From Aphis gossypii (Eukaryota; Arthropoda; Insecta; Hemiptera; Aphididae): a DNA stretch of 64,000 nt. Positions within the stretch are counted from its first letter, which is position 1. Each line of letters begins with the position of its first letter. A program made the translations under genes and the position numbers. The stretch is taken from assembly GCF_020184175.1 (NCBI RefSeq), contig NC_065530.1:51437260-51501259 (forward strand), written 5' to 3'. The notes below the pieces were generated by a model that ran no database searches, was not told the origin of the DNA, and saw only the letters and a list, made by a program, of their open reading frames with translations. This document shows positions 37,925 through 52,900 of this stretch, piece by piece.

Positions 37925-40900
37925 CTATATTATCGAATATAATAGTATTATTCAGTATCATAATATTGTAATTATTATTTGTATTTGATCATTAACGTAC
38001 TTTATAGCATTTGAAAAAGAACATTGGCCGTACTAATTCTTTAGCGAACTTGTCTTTCCTCTCGTCCGGTACGCACATCTGATGACATATAAATACGACT
38101 GAAACATTAGCTACTTAACCACCACAAAGATACACATTAGAAGATAATGCATATTTAATTCAAGTAAAACAAATATTAAATATTAAAAACTTCTATAACA
38201 CCAAATATATTGTTTTTAATTAATAGGTATGTATAACCTATTATACCTATTAGGTACATGCAATTAATTATAAATGTACACATAGTTGAAAAACTGTTCA
38301 GAACACATTGAGTGACTTCCATAGTAACATTTTTTTACAGTAAGTTTCAATATTATCGTTTATATTATCTAATATGACTAAATGATTGAATATCTACATT
38401 ATTATACTCGTATATGAAAAGAAATTATTAGAAAAACCAAGTATACCTTTAAATAGGAAAATAATTCAAAAACGTGTTAAAATTAATTTTACAGAATAAC
38501 TCCGAAATGTAAGGTTTCGTATTAGTTTACAACATAATGTTTATAAATGTAGTTATTTTATGAATAGTATATTACCGAAAACTTTTTGCAATATGTTATA
38601 CCATCGACCATGTCTTGTTTAAGTTCTTCGGCGATCGGTAACCTCATCACCCTGTCGTTCATATTTTCATAGTCTGGTTCCATGTTTTGGTTGAGCTATA
38701 TACAAAACGTCATGTTTAAGCCAAGTATTATCTTTGTAAATACAAGAAATTGAATTGTATTTAATTTTAAGAATTAAATAACAACTAAAATATATTCTTT
38801 GTATTTCTCAATGGTAGACATTTCCTTGTTCACCATATAAGAATAACTAACAAAAAAAATATCCACAGCAATACATTAATAGATATACTTACATAACCAA
38901 GTTCCTGCATAACACATGTAACGTTTCGAATCTTTCCGGTCATTTTGGCAGCCATCGTGTCCATCTGGTTGCGGACGTCAAAACCTCCGACTCTCTGCAA
39001 ACGTAAAATTATCTAGTTAATTTTATTAAAAGTCTAAGAAGTATAGTCAGGTAAAACAGTTTTAAGACATTGTGCATTGTGTACTCGTTACTCGACATAT
39101 AGACATTGATAGTATACCTAAACTATAAATTATAATTAATAGCAGAGGTTATCCTATACCGCAGAAATACCATATCCATTATAGAGTATTAGGTAATTGA
39201 TAAGACTTCACTTATACTTACGTCAAAATACATACTATAGGCGGATATTTAGTAGCCGGTTTAACTACTACATAAATTCAATGTGCATCTAATTCATTGG
39301 CTTCTCGAGAAACTTACTTATTATAGGTTCCTATTTCTACGTATTTAGATCTATAACTATCAATAGGTAGTCGTTTTCACATAGGCACGAACACATCGTA
39401 TAAGTTGTTACCATTTTTTAAATTAACCTTATCAATGGAATCCTAAGCATTTTTAAAGTCAGCTATGGTGTCATTATTGTAAAAGCAATGCGATTGTGAT
39501 TTTCTTACAGGTCCGGCAAAACGCGATGGCAAGACCATTGCTGGTCGTTAGATTATTTTGGTCCCACCCCGTCATTAATTTAATGTATAAAAGTCGATTG
39601 CGTTTATCATTTTTTGTATATCTGTGCGGAGACTTCTACGATAACCGTCTTACCGGCGTCTGTCTCTGTCGTACGTTTTACCTGTGCCCATTATTAACAA
39701 AACAGTAAATATTCTACAGGGCTGATATGGCCGATTGTCTCTTACACGTGCGTACAATAAGGTATAACAGTAATTTGTTCACTGTCAAACTTTATTCACT
39801 TTATGTTCACATTTTTGCTACTATATTTTATTCTTAAGATAAACTCATTTTCTCTCAGACGCAGTTATCTAAAGCCTCCAAGGAAGGTCTATTTCGTTTT
39901 TATGATGTCCGTGCGTAGACATTTATTAAGAACATTTACCATATAAGTAGTAAAGAGTAGGTATACAATATGATGATAGGTTTTTTTTAACTTGTATAAT
40001 TATTATAATTATATGACGAATAAGATGATATTATATAGTATGTATGCATGGATAATGGATATTTTAAACCTCTTGGCCTAGTTCAGAAGTTAAAAAATTA
40101 ATTTTTAGAACAATGAAAAGAGTTTTATAGATAGATATAGCACCCAGCAGGTAAAATGAATATTTACTGGCGGCTACTCGACCTGCATCGAAACTGAAAT
40201 CTATCTGTTATGCCCGACCGTTTTTTACTAAAACAAGTTCTTATATAGCTCTTTATATAGTTGAGTGTCCACCCGGCATAGTCGCATTAGAAATACGTCC
40301 GCTATACGGTACAGGACATTCCTAACTTATGGGTACCGGTATACTATTATTATTATGTTATGTATAATATGATGATAGTAATAATAATAATATGATATGT
40401 ATCGTGCGTACGATACACCACCATAAACTTATTAACCTACTACGTCGTGTCTGATATATATCTAAATATCTTTAGTACGTATGTTTGGCCCGTGACCATT
40501 TCGTAATAATAACAATAACGATAATAATTTACCGTATGACTGTCTGTAAAACGATGTCTATAGTGTCCGTTTTGTATATTATTATTTATTGTGTACGGTG
40601 GACTGGCCATGTTTTGCATCTTATACTGCGAGTGTCGTGTGCGATTGTGTGTAATATGAGATACTTGGTTTGTTTTTTTGTCGTCGTGCGACAACGTATA
40701 GGTAGATAGGTACCTAGGTACATCGAAACGCGCGCGATGTTTCCAGTCACGTTTCCAGTAGTAATTTTTTTTTATTGTTTAACCGGCATCCGGCAATTAT
40801 TCAACCGCAATCCAGTAAATGTGTGTGTATTATAATATTATACTATTATCGTTTCATTATGCATACGTTTAATATAAGCGGACACTGGACGACGGTGTTA

Positions 40901-43900
40901 AGAAAGACGACGGTATTCACAGAGGCACTGAGCTATCTATATATAGCGTACATAAATTACATACCTATATCCATATTATATTACTTACTTTTCGGTCAAG
41001 GGCATTCACAAGAATTATTTTAATGAGAGGGAGGGGGGTGTAAATAATTTCCCACTATACACGTATAATGTATATTATATAGTATAGTTTTTTAATTACA
41101 TTTTTAGATAAACGTAGATTTAATGTAAACCAATGGAAATAATAATTATTCAGATACATATTAGGTATTCCTAATAGGTTATATAGTATGGTTATACTGT
41201 AGTATACTGCAGTCACTATGTTATATATCACCTTTTTAAAACACTTGCATTCTCAGTGGTGTTTATAGATATTCCTATTGATTATTTTTTTTCATCAATA
41301 TTTCTTAAATAATAAATAGGTACTGGCTATCAGCACTTAAAGTGGTGGCGAGGCTTACTAGTATTTAATGCTGGTAAATTTTAAATAACTACTGGAAAAT
41401 GTACCGACTACTAACAGCGCGTAAAACTATACATTTTATAAGGGTATAATATTGTGCAGATATAGTCATGTATAAATATAAATATATCATTTATATTATC
41501 GAACTATATTATATACGGAGTCGTAAGAGTAAACATGCCACTATACGCAAATATATATATATGAACACGCATACGTTGTAGTTTATACTATATGTACTAT
41601 ATTATATTATATTATTTAAACGTGTACATGGCATAAATCTATTTAATACATAAATAACAGTTCCTGTATTATCTTATACTCTTACGTTTGTTTAATAACG
41701 GTATAGAATTTGTGTTGGCGTGCTCATGTGTGAATTCCATATCACTCGTAATGAGTCCGGCTCACGCCTAACGCAAAATGATCACATCGCATATTCGCAT
41801 ATAACATTTATAATATAATAGGTACCTATATAGGTTGATTCTTTTATCGAACAACACTCATTATTTCAAAAACTATTAACATTTTGTGAATACTTCTTTT
41901 ATATTATAATTTACGGTTGAAATAAAAAAATAAAAAAAATATATAGTTAAATAATATAAATATATATATTTTTAAGTTTTCACCTTTTTGAATAAAAACT
42001 AACATTTTTAATTTCATATTCTAAAGTAATATATATATTTTTTAGAGAATTTTGATACATTTACATCTCAATTTTAACGAGTAGGTAATGATTAACAACT
42101 ACTTAAAGTTTTGTTGAGTGGAGTAGAAGACATATCATTTTGCGGGGTACTTGTGACCCTTATACCACTCCACCCCTCTATTACTTTAGAACAATTATAG
42201 CTCATAAATTATAGTCGTTCGAATTAAAATTAAAATTTGTGTATTCGATTATTATTTCCTGCTGGATGTCGTTGATGATTTAAAATTAACACATGCTTTT
42301 GGTAAGATTTATGATCATATATACACACACACACAAACATTTGTCGTGTAACAATAATAATATAATGTACCTATAGGTATATGAATTTATATAATATTTA
42401 CGAACATTATAAATAAATTATGTGCGACATTTTCTTAAAGAAATCATTAAAATACATTTTATAATAAATTGATCCTATGAAATTTGCATATAATATATAA
42501 TATAAAATCTTCATATGCAAATTTCATAGGATCAATTTATTATAAAATGTATTTTAATGAATCCTAACCAAACGGAACTAAAAGTACTTGAATTTTTGTT
42601 ATAATGATAACTGATATTATTGCTTTCATAATTTTTTGGCATATCTATGAACCTGCCAGATACCAAATATACAAAATATATAGTTTCCCGGGTAGTTTAG
42701 TAACATTAGGTGTGTTAAAAATAGATGGGGCTTTATTTATTTTTTAATACAATTAATGTTGTCATTAGTCGAAATATTAATCTCCTAAAATTATGTAGGC
42801 GATAGTTTCAAGTTTCAACATAATGTAATTTTTCGAAGCAATTCTTAATTTATTTATGTTAATCTGTCGTTTTCTATTTTATTTAATTTATACGTGTAAT
42901 TTGTTTTTTTTCTTTTTAGTACAGTCTTAAGTTGAGGAAAAATCAAACAAATCATATGAAACAATGTTAGATCTGAATTGGATGGTGATAAAGAAACACT
43001 CCTTAGCCAAAGATTCATGAACTAAAAGAGCGAGATATCCAAGTGAATTGTATGCTAAGTACATAATTATTATCATATTATTATTTGTTCAACGTTAAAA
43101 TATATAATATAATTCCAATACTTTTGCACATAGGTACCCCGTATGTATATTATATACTATACAGGTACTCGGTGGCGTAGCCAGGGGGAGGTTTTGGGTT
43201 TTCAAACCCCCTCCGTTTGGCTTTTAAAAAAAAATTGTTATTATAATGTATATAAATGTATAGTTTTGTTCATGTATTAGAACAAGTATATCTGTTAAGA
43301 GTTTTAGTTTTCTCATACATTTGTCGTATCTATATGCTGTAAAGGGTCATTCGCCCAACCTAAATATGAGTTGTCTCCAAACGAAGCGTATAAAAATGAT
43401 TGTATTCTATACTATAGCTGTCTTAGTGATCATATGATTAGTTCAGCTTATCCTTATATTTATTAGTTTGATATCTACATTATATCCTTTCAGATAACGG
43501 GGTTGTTATTGAATCACTGCACGCATGATCGGTAAATGGGCAACACGATGGTCAATTTGTATATCATTTTTCTATGAGATCCGTTTATTATTTTATAATA
43601 TGTTTTAAGTGAATTGTGAATTTTTAACAAAATCGTATGTTAAAAAATAAAATAGGTCAATATATAAAGATAAATTAATGTGGTCATTTTGCACTTAGGT
43701 ACCTATAATAACTGTTTTCAAAAATTAGATTTAAAAAATAAACAAAATAGGGAAAATGTTTTGAACACACGCATATACATTACACACATAATATAGGCTA
43801 TAATATTTTATAATGTTGTTTTTATACAATTTATACTTTATATTTTATATTATACCCTTGAATTATTTAGTTTGGTAAATATTCACTTACAAAGGTAATC

Positions 43901-46900
43901 AAAAAAAAAATAATCGAATAAATTTCAATGTAAACAAATTAGAAAAATACATGAATATTGTCTCCGTGTACATAATTCTATTATTCAGCTCAAGAATAGA
44001 ATAATAATAATTTAAAATATGTATGGTCAAGTATGATATATTTATAAAATATTTTTAAACTTATGAAAATTTAATCTTAAAAACTTGTTGGTGATATAGG
44101 TATTATTATCATTTTGTGTAAAAATGATTCATTATGAAATATACGAATTATTACCCATTGATAATTAACATAATAAAGTTATTGATTTGTTTATTGTAAA
44201 TAATATTTCTTAAATAAATATTATAACCATTTTTAGGTCAATCTTCAATGTTCAATTTAATTTTGAAATCTTAAATATTTATATTACATATCTATCGAAG
44301 TCGTATAATCGTATAGGTAGTGTATAATGATATACAATTGCTTACACACTTTCAGTTTCTTAAAATGTCTATGCTCTGGAAATGTCACTCCAAAATGGTA
44401 ATATATAGACTATTAGGCTACAACTTATACGTATATTATGAGTATACAGTATTGAAGTAAAGACTTCAGTATAAGATGAACTGCTTAGTAGAATGCGGTA
44501 ATGGCAAGTTACTGAACTGTAACTAATTTAATAAATATCTGTATGTTAAAACTGGAGCGAATTATCCAAGTATCTTGTGGATTTGGATGACTTAAATGAT
44601 ACACCATACGAGTGGGATGCAAGTTTAATGTTTGTAGGTATAAGTATAATACATTATTATACATTATTTGAATAACCTTTAATCTCTATAGTACTGATAA
44701 AAATAACATTAGCAGTTTACTTTATGGGTTTCCTACAGGTTTCACGATTAAAATTTGCATCCAATGCATGCATAAGAGAATTCATTGAAGAAAAATCGTA
44801 TGCACTATAATTTGCATAGATTGCTTACTGAAATATATCACATATGCAAAGAAAGCAAATGCGAAAAAAGTATGTATAAGTACTTGATATATAATAATAT
44901 AGGTAATACATTTATGGTATATTTTTAATATAATAGTCCGATAGTCCTACATTTCAACCATGTAAAAAGTAAAAAAATTTATTTTGTCAAACACGCTACT
45001 ATAGGTATGTTATTGACTCAAATTGATTAATGATAAAACACGAATGTTATATATAGACCTCGTATAGGTTTGACTTGAGGATGCGATTTTCAGTTAAAAT
45101 TTTAAACACTATTTAGGTATAATAGCCAAATATAAATTTGCATATTTTCTTCTAAATTTAAATTTTTTAATACCTGCAGTACGGAATCACGAATTCGATT
45201 AAATATAAACTTTATCGATAACCGATATTTAACTATAATAATCGTTTAATTGAGATATGATTAGTTGGGGGTAAGCCTATAGTTAATATAGGTTTTATTA
45301 ATTTACAGCCTGCAAGTGGTGTAAAAATGTTCCCACACCCCCATCGTCCATTTATTGGCTGCACGCGTTTATATATACACAATGATTATTTTATCGCAAA
45401 CTATGGGAAATATCTAGTAAAATACTTCACAGAGATTTTTTTTAAATAATTCATTTCAAATGTTTAAGAATCTATTTCAAACTTTCTAACATATTTTAGT
45501 ATTTTTTACTAATTTTAATACCAATAATTGTTCTCAAAATTTAAAAACTCCTAGTATATTTATAATTTTCTTATGCACCTATTATATGTAACTACTATAT
45601 TATAATGTTCTATACGCGGTGTAAAATAATCACTGTATATAACACGTAATTTTTGCCGACCTTATATTATCATTATCACCGCTAAACTTACCGAAGTCCG
45701 GTGTGTGGGGAAGAATGGTTGATAGTACGGTTGGTACATTTGACCGGCGGCCATCATGGGATACGGTCCAGGATAGGGCTGTTGCGGAACAGTGGATATT
45801 CTTGGCAGATACATGTCGTTGACAGGGTTTGATGCCGTGTTAGGTGGATAGAATAGAGCGTTAGTCATGTACGACGGTTGTTGGTCCATAAACGCCGATG
45901 TCGATCCCGACGTCCACGGTTTGATGTACTGCTGTTGTTGCGGTTGCTGTTGCGGTTGTGGTTGTAGATGTGGAGCTGATGCCGCAGATGCCGATTGCGA
46001 GTACGTCTGATGAGAAGACTGTTGTTGCTAAAACACATCGAGCGAGACATATATATTGGTAACAAATTATTTATATAATTTAAGTATATAGTATAATAAT
46101 ATATAGCTGGTATATAAAACTTGGTACATAGGTATACCTACAGTTTTAGAAAACCATAGACGCAGTAGAAAAGTTCTATAATACTTATACTCGTATAATA
46201 TGTGTGATAACTGATAATTATAGTTCTAAAACCGTTTTGTTTTATTTCTTTTAACAATATGACGCACGCGTGTGTAACTACTAACTCACTTTCAATATAA
46301 TATACCTATTTATTATTTTTAAGTATTATAGATATAGAATATAGATAAACCATATACTAAGTATATACCTGTAAATTAACCGAATACATGCAAACAATTT
46401 AATAGGAGGTAAGTACAATTTGCGTTCAAAACTGTGTTTAGTTAAAATTCATAAGTTTTCGATTGATATTCAACGGTATATACGAGTAACAATTCACACG
46501 ATTATTTTCGATAAACGTTCATTGCAATATTTTGAATGCTGATAATTGCAAAAAAATCAACATATCTTCTGAGCCTTAGAATAATTAGTAAGCTGTCTAT
46601 TTTATTTTTGAACCTCTATAATGTTACGGATTTTAATAGTATTTATAACCTACTTACTGTATTCTCTCACTTTACCAGTGAAAAACTGAATAAATATAAA
46701 ACACTACGCTATATATTACATAATAGGTGTATTTCCGTTCACGGGCAAATCGGAGTCAGTATACTTCTTTTTTCACTTTGTGAACTAATTTGACCTAGGC
46801 GGGTGACTTGTCTGTCGCTTGTGACGGATTGGATGGAGCACTTGATATAATTTTTAACATATCTAACTCCTCCCTAAACTTTTCCAAAATACCTATCTTA

Positions 46901-49900
46901 TATCTAAGAACAATTAAAAATTGTTGTAAAAATACATTCATGACTCATGACTTATGTATATGTAAATACTAAATAGATTATAAAAATCTCTTTTGTTTCT
47001 TTAACCCTTTATATCAATGAAAAATACTCGACTTTCGTAAGTCAAAATAAAATTTATGCGTGAGCATTGAGTCATTTAAAGGTATATAGGGATTGAAAAG
47101 CGAAACTATTAATTCTTTCCAAGTCTCAAGAAATATGTAAGCCAAATTTGGTGCCAATTGGTTTAATAATTTCCAAATCTATTAGCATGAGAATTTACAT
47201 TCGTTTGTATAATAATATATTTATAAGTTTTAGCTATATTTAAATAAATCAATGATCATGATAGTTTGTAATAATGTAATCGCTTTAGGAAGGTGATTAT
47301 TAGGTGAATAGGAATACAACTGCGGGCTGTAGGTATTTTTATGATTAATCTATTACTGATAACTGATTAAATGAAAGCAGTGTCGGTGAAGATGATCGCG
47401 GACGAGTCAAAAAAATTAAATTCTACCGCTGCGCCTTGCCAAGTTTGACTGCCGAATAAGAGTCATTTAAAATACAACCGAGGTTTGCACAGGTAATCGT
47501 CTTGCAGATCGATGCGAAAAGGAAACGAGCCCGGCTTGACACATCATGGGACCCTGGTACAAATCTAGCGGTGTCGCTGAGGTGACACATACTGTATACG
47601 GAAATTATTATTTTTCCTCGTGGAAGGGATGCGTCCGGACATGCTCATGCGCGGGAATGTGCGATGCAGACAACGACACCAGCGACACGGTGGCAAGACG
47701 CTACGTTTACGTACAAGTATATAAAATTACATGTGCACGAATAATGTTACTATTCCTACTAACTTCGGATATTTTTGGTTGTAGTTTTATATTTTACTTG
47801 CTAATTATAATTTTCCAGTTATATTATTCGAATAGCATATTTTACATTACATACACTTTCAGATTTCAGGTAAACCGACATTTCTTGACTAGACTAACAG
47901 AAACAGCATGCTATAGTTACTTCAGATGTTTACAATAAATAACCTTAATAAACATAATTAAATTTTCTTAACATTCCTTATAACTTATAAGCAATTTACT
48001 AAAATGTTTGAAAACTTATTTTTACGTATAAAAAGTTAAGTACGGTGCAAAACAATATAATATACAAATTACAGATAATGTTACCAGAAGTAGGCACATC
48101 ACTTTAAACAGCTTAAAGTTTTAAACCAACTTTAAACAATTTTTATTTAATAATGTATTATTATTTTAAAAGCCATTATGAATTATGATCAAATGGGTTA
48201 GCTTAGGTTAATTTTTACCCCTACTCGATTTTTATATAACTCAATGGTATTATTTATTATTATGTATTTATGACAGTTTATTTATTAAATACCTACAATT
48301 TTCTTGGATAGATGCAATAGTTAATAATTAATATTTACTTAATATATATCAATTCCATGATATTTAACATAACATTTGTAATATTAAATGTATACTTTAT
48401 AAGAGGTATACGTTGTATTTTGTGAAAATTTATGCAAGTTATTAAAAAAAATGTGAGTATTTTCTTATGTTGAGTGTTTATTAATATTAAATTGAATTTA
48501 TTTCAAGTATAATAAATCATAATTTATTATTGTTATGCGAGACAGTATACAATGAACATCATTAAAATAAATTACAAGTATTTAATACAATATTTAACTA
48601 GTAAGTATATTGATTGAGAGTCAGTATTGGTCTAATAATAACACGGTATGGTATGGAAATATTTAATATTGTAATCTATTGTAATTACACGCGCTCAGGC
48701 GCGTACACAAGGGGGGGGTTTAGGGGTTCAAACCCCCCCCGAAATTTCAGGAAATAAGTTTTATTATTTATAACCTTAGGTTAGATTATATAAGAATAAA
48801 AATTTAAAACCAAAACCCCCCCAAAATATTTTTTTGTGTACGCGCCTGCACGCGCTACATGCATAATATAGTTTACAAGCTTAGGTTTTGAATTGTCTTT
48901 ATTGGGTTATTTAATAGCTGTTAATTTATATAATATATTTCCAATTTTTGTTTAAAGAATTTTTATACAATGCCTACTCAGTTATGGATAAATATTATGG
49001 ATGAATTGATGTGACAATCGAATGCAAAAGTTGATTACTATTCTTTTTCATAATTGATAAAAATACTAAAACTGAATATTAATAATTATTTAAATAAGGT
49101 AAAAAAATAAAAGAAACACGCAACTCCATTTAAAATAATCCTTATAGACAGTATCTACCCGAGTTTTTAATTGTATACTTTAAGAAAGAACATTATTTTT
49201 AAATTATTATACTCTGCATAATATATGACAAATGTATAATATATTAAAATAATAAAATATCAAATATAATATTATACTAACATTTATTATTTTCAAATAT
49301 TTAAATATAAGAACTACTATAGCATCTAAAACAATTCTCTAGCATTTCACTTCATGGATCTAAAAAATTTACAAATTGTATAATATTTACGGTTGAAATT
49401 ACATACAAAGGTAACTGTGTAAAAAAATAAAATACATATATATAATATATAATATATTTTTCTGAATACTGTACTAGGGCTAAGTGGTTCAAATGTTATA
49501 ATATCACTTAAGAAACACAAACATCGCCTAACAAAAACGTTATCTTTGTTAAAAAAATTATCTAATGCGTGTATAATATATGCCTTAATATGGAACTTAC
49601 AGAGACTATAATATTTCTTAAAATTTTATAAACTTATGAGGTGTTAAAATGACAACCAAAATTAATTTTTGTCTTACATTTTCTTTGCATTTTTTTTATA
49701 TTTGGGTAAAAGCTTCAATTGCAGAGGTTCGTCTTGCAATTTTAGATACTATATACTTATTATACTTAGACTATTTAGTCATAATGTCATGACTCATGAT
49801 ATAGCAAATTTGTATTCGACAGAATCAATTTTATTTTATTAGCTTTAATGTTAGAGTGAATTGACCTATTATAGAACTTTAAAGCAAGAATAATATCTAA

Positions 49901-52900
49901 GGTACCTCATGGGTTTTTATTAATATTTTAATTTTAAAGTGAGTTATAATTTTATAATTATGCATAAAATAATCTAATTCTAAAATATTCATAACTTTCT
50001 ACATATATATATATTATATTAATTATAAAACTAAATAAATATCAATAATAGTCTAAAAGATGCCATAAATAATAGTTTTATCATTAAGTTAGCAATTTCA
50101 ATTTTTATGCAAATTATACAAAAAAAAACAATTAAGGAAATTATCATTAGATCACAGAAAAATTATTGTATAGTATAATATATAATATTTAGGTGATACA
50201 TTATAATATATTCTCGAACTTTTGAATAATGAGTTTTTTTTTTACCTCTGTAATGATTATTATTTTGCAATTATTTCTATACGTTTTTTATCATGCGTAA
50301 CGACTTCCTGTTAATTTGTCATAACACATTATGTCCACTGACTCCTTCTTAATGTCCCAACTCAAAGATAATAAAAATATGAATCACATTTGTAGTACAA
50401 AATAATTATATATTATAAATGTACATACCTAGGTATATAATTACGCGAATGCTATGTATCATTAAATTTGAATTTTATACGTTGTTTTTATTTTTGATTT
50501 CACTTCCGATATAAACTTCTCAACGTAACTCATGTTTCATTAAACATAATATATTAATTGCTAAATAATTTATTAGGAAGTAAAATACATTTTTAAAAAA
50601 TAGTAAAATTTGATAGTATAAAGTAATTAATAATTATTAATTTATTTATTAATGTTATAAAATAGATCCTTTTTTAAAGTATTTAACTATAAAAATATTT
50701 GAGCGGTTGGTAATTGGGCCGTGTTTTATCTGTCTGGTTCGTATAAAATATTTGTTTACCTTTTACTACCCGGAAATTGGTCCAAAAAATTAAATCTATA
50801 TTTATAAAGTGTATCCGGAAATCACGTATAATACCTGTATAATACAAAAATATACGAGTATAAAACGTTTATTAACTAATAATTTTTTTAAATAATGCCA
50901 TACAGGTTTCACAAATTTAAATTTTTTTTTGTCCCTCATCGTATTTTTTGATTTTATTAAGAACATATATTTTTTTAATTAAAGTTCATTTCTCGACTTT
51001 TATACTTTTACACTTCTAATTTTAATATACATTTTTGATTGAACTCCCAATAAAGCATTAAAAAAATTATAAAGTTTATAGGTAAATGACGTATTATATT
51101 AAATATTATTTTATTAAAATTTAAAATTTAATGGTGTCTTAATTACCGTACACAATAATAAAATTCGTTGAAAATATAGTGGCATAATCACTGGGTCTAA
51201 TTATTGTTATAAATGTAAAACAATAGTGGCCCAATTACCGTATACCTTTAAAAAAAAGTTAATTGTAACCCAATTTCCAAGTGGCCCAACATTATGTATT
51301 CATATTGAAATTAAACCTTCTTCTATTTTAAAGTTGTAAAATTCAATTTTATTTTTTTTAATAACTTTTACCTAAAAAATATATTTTAATATTACATATT
51401 GTTATATTGATAATCTAATTACAATTTTAAAATATATAATTTTATATTTGACATGATTATAAATTATACTGTGGTGGCTCTTAAAATTTTTCAAAATTTA
51501 TTATTATTACCCGATAATGTTTACTTTCGTAGATTAGTTTTTAATTAATAGACTGAATGAATATTATTGAATAAAATATGAAACTTTATTATTCATTTGA
51601 GTGTAATGTATTTATAAATATAAGTAAATTGAATTATATTAAAAATGTAATCTAAAATAATAAGATATTATAGATATTACTTATAAAATAAAGCAATGCA
51701 ATAATTACACATTATTTGTGTGATGATTGCTATGAAAATTATTGTGCCACTTGCATCGATGGTTAAATTAGAATATAAACCATTGTTGTTACTTCCGATC
51801 TCGTCAACCGAACTATTATATAATTTTTGTGGTCCGTAACGAACAAGCAGAATTCAATGACAAATCTCAATGGTAGGCGAAACTATAACATAACTACTAT
51901 GTGTTTAATCGTGAAACAATATACCTATAATGTTTCAGGATAAAGTAATATCTATTCGTCTTAACTTTATCAAACTGAAACTTTGCAGTTGGTATGACTC
52001 TATACATAGGTGTACCACATCGGTACGAACGTGTTTTTATTTGTTTCAATAAACCATTGACTGTTGAAAACCCAAACATATAAGGCCCGACTAAGAGTAG
52101 TTATTGAATCAAAAATATTTGAGAAGCTAGAAACGTGCACGAGGTCTTCAGACGTGGACAATTTGATGAATAATTTTAACACTGACGGTGAAAATGTCGG
52201 TCCCATATTTAGCTTACAAAATAATTGAGAAGGGTCCTTACAAAGGCCGTTTTGTGTGACTACACCGTTACGCTATCATGACGAATTTCGAATACCAGAC
52301 GGTGGACTAGTTCAGTCCGGGTCGACGTGACACAACGGGTGAACCGATAACCACGAGGAAGTCGACGACGAGCCTGCTATGACCGTCAAAGACGTACGAT
52401 TATCTAGCGCTCCCTTTATTTAATGACTTTTATTGTATTTTTTTTTAAAACCTCTAACTTTATTGGTAACTATGGTTATTATAGCTGTAAGTTATTTGTT
52501 ACGGTATAGGTTTGTGTACCATGTTTTGTTGAATGTAGGACATGGCTTCATCGCGAAGAACCCGGCTGATCACCCATCCGAGAGCTAGCTGCAAAACCGG
52601 ACGGTGCTTAACCGCAGCACTATAATCAGTGACTATGGCCAAACACTATGTCACACTGTAACTCAAAGAGTTGTGTGAATGTTGGTTCTCAACTTTCGCA
52701 TTATTTTTTTTAAGCTTAAATAACATAATAATTTATCTATAAGATATGATTCATCATTATACCTTTTTTTTATAATGATTTAGGTGAGGTAGAAAATAAT
52801 TCTTAATAATGTACAATTTATATTAATATTATACTTTTTAACCAATCAACTTCAAATTTGTATCACACACGATTACACGAAAGCGATTTAGATTAGTAGG

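Larger units (their letters stand above)
38995..45691 (-). other. Large intron of the OBP-like gene
   Basis: This 6.7-kb AT-rich intron holds a perfect 48-bp inverted repeat (42444-42560), a transposon-end fragment (43170-43230), a possible old repeat (about 41860-42200) and a short CA tract near 42324. A plus-strand open frame at 39496-39708 and others near 40.4-41.0 kb show no splice or homology support. Confidence 0.6.

Noticed and set aside
39496..39708. Plus-strand frame after an acceptor-like TTCTTACAG with a TATA-like GTATAAAAG nearby
   Set aside because: No upstream exon or homology; it lies within an intron of the minus-strand gene.
47546..47938. 130-codon plus-strand frame with nine cysteines
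   Set aside because: It begins in a GC-rich patch but runs into Ile/Phe/Tyr-rich translation of AT-rich DNA. No signal peptide, family pattern or splice support, and it lies antisense in an intron.
52550..52680. Functional 5S rRNA gene
   Set aside because: Only the A- and C-box cores match. The 5' half and terminal stem of a 120-nt 5S RNA cannot be aligned.
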